Position numbers and translations under genes: made by a program
Source of the DNA: Umezawaea sp042738955
GTDB lineage: Bacteria; Actinomycetota; Actinomycetes; Mycobacteriales; Pseudonocardiaceae
DNA length: 64,000 nt
Assembly: GCF_042738955.1 (NCBI RefSeq)
Contig: NZ_JBHYHC010000050.1
Location: 1 to 64,000 of the forward strand
Direction of reading: 5' to 3'
Notes under the pieces: model-generated
The model's database searches: none
What the model saw: the letters and a program-made list of their open reading frames with translations, nothing else
What the model was told of the DNA's origin: nothing
In this document: piece by piece, positions 60,521-64,000 of the stretch
Position numbering within the stretch: the first letter of the stretch is position 1
Layout of the letters: every line of letters begins with the position of its first letter

Positions 60521-61065
60521 TGGGGGAGTCGTTGTGGTTCGCCAGTCGGGCCGGTGGGTTGTTGGCGTTGGTGTTGCTCACCGGGACGTTCGTGTTGGGG
60601 TTGCTCACCAGTGGTCGGCACGCGACGGTCGCTTGGCCTCGGTTCACGATCGCGTTGTTGCACCGGAACCTGTCGTTGTTGACGGTGGTGTTTCTCGCGG
60701 TGCACATCGTCACTGCGGTCGTGGACGGGTATGTGTCGATCGGGTGGATTGACGTGGTGGTGCCGTTTGTGGCCGGGTACCAGCCGTTCTGGCTCGGGTT
60801 GGGTGCGGTCGCGGTGGATGTGCTGGTGGCTCTCGTGGTGACCAGTTTGCTGCGGGCTCGGATTCGGCCGGAGGTGTGGCGGGCGGTGCATTGGCTGGCT
60901 TACGCGTGTTGGCCGGTCGCGCTCGTGCACGGGCTGGGGATGGGTACTGATCTGTGGTGGGTGTGGGTGGTGGACGCGGTGTGCCTCGCGGCGGTGTTGG
61001 GCGCGTTGGTGTGGCGGGCTCGGCGGACGCATCCGGACACGGTGGCGCGGGTGGGTGTGCGATGA
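60520..61065 (+). CDS. Ferric-reductase-like heme membrane protein
   Basis: A 181-residue membrane protein with five helices. ATG 60520 (a GTG at 60517 is alternative). Histidines sit where the FRE/YedZ-type heme b ligands are expected: LLHRNLSLLTVVFLAVHIVT and VHWLAYACWPVALVHGLGMG. It would pass electrons across the membrane between the flavin and iron-sulfur partners in the operon. Overlaps the next gene by ATGA. Confidence 0.85.
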   Translation: MGESLWFASRAGGLLALVLLTGTFVLGLLTSGRHATVAWPRFTIALLHRNLSLLTVVFLAVHIVTAVVDGYVSIGWIDVVVPFVAGYQPFWLGLGAVAVDVLVALVVTSLLRARIRPEVWRAVHWLAYACWPVALVHGLGMGTDLWWVWVVDAVCLAAVLGALVWRARRTHPDTVARVGVR

Positions 61066-62108
61066 GGGTGTTGGACGGTGGGTCGGTGGTGCCGTTGGTC
61101 TTCCCGGCTCCTGGGGTGCTGGTCGCGGAGGTGGTGGCGTCCGGGTTGCGTGGTCGTGGGGGTGGGGGTTTTCCGACCGGGCGCAAGCTTCAGGCTGTTG
61201 TGGGGCGTAAGAGGACGGTTGTCGCCAACGGGTGTGAGGGTGAGCCTGACAGTCGCAAGGACGAGGTGTTGTTGGGGCGGGCTCCGCATCTTGTGGTTGA
61301 CGGGATTTTGTTGGCGTGTCACGCGATCGGCGCTCGTGAGGCCGTGTTGTGCCTGCATGAGGGCAGTCCGGTGTTGGGGTCCGTGTTGCGGGCGTTGGAG
61401 CGGCCGGACGCTGTGGGCATTCGGGTGGTCGAGGTGCCTCGGCGGTATGTGGCCAGTGAGGAGTCGGCGTTGGTGAGTTTTCTCGGTGGTGGGCAGGCGA
61501 AACCGACTGTGACGCCGCCTCGGCCCACCGAGCGCGGGATGCTGGTGGACAACGTGGAGACGTTGGCGCAGTTGGCTGTTGTGGCGCGGATCGGGGCTGC
61601 GGCGTTCCGGGACGGGGAGACGACCCTGGTGACGACGCCGAGTGGGGTGTACGAGGTGCCCGTGACTACTCGGGTAGCCGATCTGGTGGCCGGGCCGGTG
61701 CTCGCGGGTGGGTACGGCGGGGTGTGGTTGTCGGGCGCGCGAACGGGTGACGTGACCGTGGCCGAAGCGCCTGGGGTCGCGGTGTTCCGGACTCCGCAGG
61801 GCTGTGGGGTGGAGGACACCGCGCGGATCCTCGGCTACCTGGCCTCTGCGTCGGCGCGGCAGTGCGGGCCCTGCATGTTCGGGCTTCCGGCTATCGCGGC
61901 GGATTTTGCCGAGTTGGCCGCGGGGGTGCCGGGGCAGGCGTTGCAGCGGCTCCGGCGGAGGTTGCCGGTCGTCACCGGGCGTGGGGCGTGCGCGCATCCG
62001 GATGGTGCGGTTCGGATGGCCGCCAGTGCGTTGGACGTGTTCGCCGCCGATGTCGCCGCCCACGCCGCCGGTGCGGGCTGCGTCGACTCGTCGAGGAGGA
62101 TCGCGTGA
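61062..62108 (+). CDS. NuoF-like NADH-binding flavoprotein with C-terminal Fe-S motif
   Basis: A 348-residue protein. GRGGGGFPTGRKLQAVVGRK (31-50) and VANGCEGEPDSRKDEVLLGR are the FMN/NADH site of complex I subunit NuoF; VDNVETLAQLAVVARIG and the SLBB-type GGYGGVWLSG follow. The C-terminal iron-sulfur region has Cys268, Cys271 (RQCGPCMFG) and Cys310 (GRGACAHPDG). The first Cys of the usual CxxCxxC is absent; Cys248 could replace it. It likely takes electrons from NADH and passes them to the adjacent ferredoxin or heme protein. Confidence 0.88.
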   Translation: MRVLDGGSVVPLVFPAPGVLVAEVVASGLRGRGGGGFPTGRKLQAVVGRKRTVVANGCEGEPDSRKDEVLLGRAPHLVVDGILLACHAIGAREAVLCLHEGSPVLGSVLRALERPDAVGIRVVEVPRRYVASEESALVSFLGGGQAKPTVTPPRPTERGMLVDNVETLAQLAVVARIGAAAFRDGETTLVTTPSGVYEVPVTTRVADLVAGPVLAGGYGGVWLSGARTGDVTVAEAPGVAVFRTPQGCGVEDTARILGYLASASARQCGPCMFGLPAIAADFAELAAGVPGQALQRLRRRLPVVTGRGACAHPDGAVRMAASALDVFAADVAAHAAGAGCVDSSRRIA

Positions 62109-62299
62109 CCGCGTTGCGCGTCGACCCCATCGCCTGCCGGGCGCACGGGCTGTGCGCCGAACTGCTGCCGGAAGTCGTGGACCTGGACGAATGGGGTTAT
62201 CCGCTGCTCGGGCCGTTGCCCGGTCACCTGATCGCCGAGGCTCGCCGGGCCGCCGCCGCGTGCCCGGCGCTGGCGCTGCGCCTCACCACCCCCACCTGA
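62105..62299 (+). CDS. Small ferredoxin with CxxHxxC motif
   Basis: A 64-residue protein from GTG 62105, overlapping the NuoF-like stop (GTGA). ALRVDPIACRAHGLCAELLP gives Cys11, His14, Cys17, and AAACPALAL gives Cys53. This is the actinobacterial [3Fe-4S]-type ferredoxin (also seen with P450s), with His replacing the second Cys. Terminal electron carrier of the operon. Confidence 0.88.
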   Translation: MTALRVDPIACRAHGLCAELLPEVVDLDEWGYPLLGPLPGHLIAEARRAAAACPALALRLTTPT

Positions 62300-62300
62300 C

Positions 62301-62398
62301 CCCCGAACCAGGAGGGGAGTCCGCTCAGCGGTGGTTCGGACAGGGCACCTCGCCCAGCCCGAACCAGGAAGCCCTGCTCAGCGGTGGTCGGACAGGGC
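62301..62398. repeat. Direct duplication of the EF-hand gene 3' end
   Basis: 62301-62346 and 62358-62398 share ccgaaccagga and then gctcagcggtggtcggacag with small differences. The right copy contains the last codons and stop of the EF-hand gene (minus strand); the left is a non-coding copy downstream of it. Confidence 0.8.
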
Positions 62399-62938
62399 GG
62401 GTAGTTCGAAGTCGCCGAAGACCCACGTGCCGGGGGCCTCGGGGTCGTCGCCCGCCCAGAACTCGGCCCACAGGAGGGTGAACTCCTCCTGGGTGAGGCG
62501 GCCGTCGCCGTCTCGGTCGAGGCGGGCGAACACGTCGTCGGTGTCGGCCTTGCGGCCGGTCCACGCCTCGATGAGCTGGCGGTACTCGCCCGCGGTGATC
62601 TCGTTGTCGGCGTTCTCGTCGATGGCCTCGAACATGGCCCGCGCGGTGTCCGTGACGACGTCCAGCATCGCGGGCAGCCGGTCCACGACGATCAGCACCT
62701 CCTCGGGCGTCACCTTGCCGTCGCGGTCCTGGTCGGACACGGCGAGCAGGGTGTGCCACCAGCCCATCATGATCGCCGACAGCCGGGCGTGGTCGCGCGT
62801 GCCGGGCGCGGCCCGGCGCAGCTCGGTCCACCTCATGGTCAGCTCGGTGAAGTCGGACTCGGTCAGGTACCCGTCGCCGTCGGTGTCCATCGCCCCGAAC
62901 ACGACCGCGACCTTGCGTCTCTGGAACTCGCTCGCCAT
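62378..62938 (-). CDS. Calerythrin-like protein with four EF hands
   Basis: A 186-residue soluble protein from ATG 62938. Four EF-hand loops: DTDGDGYLTESD (18-29), DQDRDGKVTPEE (69-80), DENADNEITAGE (107-118) and DRDGDGRLTQEE (141-152), in a sarcoplasmic-calcium-binding arrangement like calerythrin of Saccharopolyspora. All four have Asp at position 1 and Glu or Asp at position 12, so most should bind calcium. A cytoplasmic calcium buffer or sensor; partners unknown. Confidence 0.93.
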   Translation of the reverse strand: MASEFQRRKVAVVFGAMDTDGDGYLTESDFTELTMRWTELRRAAPGTRDHARLSAIMMGWWHTLLAVSDQDRDGKVTPEEVLIVVDRLPAMLDVVTDTARAMFEAIDENADNEITAGEYRQLIEAWTGRKADTDDVFARLDRDGDGRLTQEEFTLLWAEFWAGDDPEAPGTWVFGDFELPALSDHR

Positions 62939-63022
62939 GGCACCCAAGGCAACCCCCTGCGCCCCACTACGACAATTGGCCACTCGGGTTCGACCGACTA
63001 CACGACCAGGTGACGCCGATCA

Positions 63023-64000
63023 TTACTCCGAGTGCCCGAGCGCGAGCCAGCTCGCCCGCCGCTCACGCTGCCGAGCGGGGTCCGCGACCGGGGCCGCCGC
63101 CAGCAGCCGCCGCGTGTACGGGTGCAGCGGCTCGGTGAGCACGTCGGCCGCGGGCCCGGTCTCGACGACCCGCCCTTGGTGCAGCACCGCGACCCGGTCC
63201 GCGAGCCGCTCGACCACGGCGAGGTCGTGGCTGATGAACAGGCAGGCGAACCGCAGCTCGGTCTGCAACGTCCGGAACAGCTCCAGCACGCGGGCCTGCA
63301 CCGACACGTCGAGCGCGCTGGTCGGCTCATCGGCGATGAGCAGGTCCGGGTCCAGCGCGATGGCCCGCGCGATGCCGACCCGCTGCCGCTGGCCGCCGGA
63401 CAGCTCGTGCGGGTACCGCTCGCGCAGCGAGGGCGACAGCTGGACGGCGTCGAGCAGCTCGTCGACCTTCGCGGTCAGCGCGGCCCCGCGCAGGGAACCG
63501 TGCAGCAGCAACGGGGACGCGACGCTGCGGGCGATCGTGGCGCGGGGGTTCAGCGAGGACGCCGGGTCCTGGAACACCATCCCGATCCGGCCGCGGGCCT
63601 GCTTGAGCGCCTTGCCGCGCAGCCGCGCGAGGTCGTGCCCGGCCAGGCTGACCACGCCGCCGCTCGCCGCGGTCAACCCGGTGACCGCGCCCGCGATGCT
63701 GCTCTTGCCCGACCCCGACTCCCCCACCAGGCCGAGGACTTCACCACGACCGACGTGCAGGCCGACGCCGTCGACCGCCCGGAAACGGCCGTAGGACACG
63801 GAAAGGTCGCGCAGCACGAGCACCGGGTCGTCGCCGGGCTCGTCCGGCGCGGAGCGCGAGGTCGTGACGGCCACGTGCGTACCCCGCGCCACCACGCCGG
63901 GCGAGACCTCGACGGCCTCGGGCAGGTCGGCGGGCGGCGGGGTGCTCAACGAGATCACCGACGCCAGCAGTTCGCGCGTGTACTCCTGTCGCGGGGTCGA
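63023..64000 (-). CDS. Dipeptide/oligopeptide-type ABC ATPase, C-terminal part (5' end outside window)
   Basis: The frame runs open to the window edge. Its first visible residues (PRQEYTRELLAS) look like the end of one ATPase domain, then a linker and a complete second domain: Walker A LVGESGSGKSSIAG, Q loop GMVFQDPASSLNP, signature ELSGGQRQRVGIARAIALDP, Walker B LLIADEPTSALD, H loop LFISHDLAVV, and the oligopeptide-type tail HPYTRRLLAAAP. It is therefore probably a fused DppD-DppF double ATPase powering peptide or nickel uptake. The transporter's other genes would lie beyond the right edge. Confidence 0.9.
   Translation of the reverse strand, partial: STPRQEYTRELLASVISLSTPPPADLPEAVEVSPGVVARGTHVAVTTSRSAPDEPGDDPVLVLRDLSVSYGRFRAVDGVGLHVGRGEVLGLVGESGSGKSSIAGAVTGLTAASGGVVSLAGHDLARLRGKALKQARGRIGMVFQDPASSLNPRATIARSVASPLLLHGSLRGAALTAKVDELLDAVQLSPSLRERYPHELSGGQRQRVGIARAIALDPDLLIADEPTSALDVSVQARVLELFRTLQTELRFACLFISHDLAVVERLADRVAVLHQGRVVETGPAADVLTEPLHPYTRRLLAAAPVADPARQRERRASWLALGHSE

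Overview
The window looks like chromosome from a high-GC filamentous actinomycete, most plausibly the Pseudonocardiaceae (a Saccharothrix, Lentzea or Actinosynnema relative; this placement is inference). The signs are very high GC, many GTG starts, GTGA/ATGA stop-start overlaps, an SsgB-type sporulation protein, sortase-anchored and small secreted surface proteins, and a Ceb-type cellulose utilisation locus. One run of 10 N marks an assembly gap inside a cellulase gene.

Layout. 1-6.0 kb: secreted or surface proteins (a DUF3152 metallopeptidase-like protein, an Rpf-like muralytic protein, two paralogous small secreted proteins, a LAxTG sortase substrate, another small secreted protein), most with strong terminators. 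6.0-9.1 kb: a flavodoxin-fold oxidoreductase, then a four-gene overlapping operon with an Nramp-like transporter and two PRC-barrel proteins. 9.1-18.2 kb: an accessory island of decayed IS copies, a lone GDP-mannose dehydratase, an unknown membrane-anchored protein, a NACHT/STAND NTPase and the stump of a tyrosine recombinase, ending at a Gly-Cys-Val tRNA cluster. 18.7-26.9 kb: SsgB, an ECF sigma/anti-sigma pair, tRNA-Val(CAC), MarR/MBL, VOC, TetR, aminotransferase/PadR and a lipoprotein.

27.1-40.1 kb: carbohydrate catabolism. Secreted GH9 and GH6 cellulases diverge from a cebEFG-bglC-cebR operon: cellulose is cut outside the cell, cello-oligosaccharides are imported by the ABC transporter, hydrolysed by the GH1 beta-glucosidase, and the LacI-type CebR senses the sugar. 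Beside it lies an uncharacterised sugar-oxidation operon (Gfo/Idh/MocA, DUF993, isomerase) behind a perfect 18-bp LacI-type palindrome. 40.1-44.4 kb: a DUF2264 protein and a hydroxyacid dehydrogenase, apparently controlled by a DeoR/LacI hybrid regulator, because an identical 15-bp site precedes both transcription units.

44.5-59 kb: a secreted HNH nuclease, a lipase-like hydrolase, an hmp/nsrR nitric-oxide pair, PucR, an Lnt homologue with a TetR regulator, a STAS protein, a divergent PLP enzyme/MocR pair, and a PrmC-like methyltransferase behind an upstream ORF with hairpins. 59.3-62.3 kb: a compact redox operon (small membrane protein, ApbE, ferric-reductase-like heme membrane protein, NuoF-like flavoprotein, ferredoxin). 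The window closes with a four-EF-hand protein and the C-terminal part of a dipeptide-type ABC ATPase.
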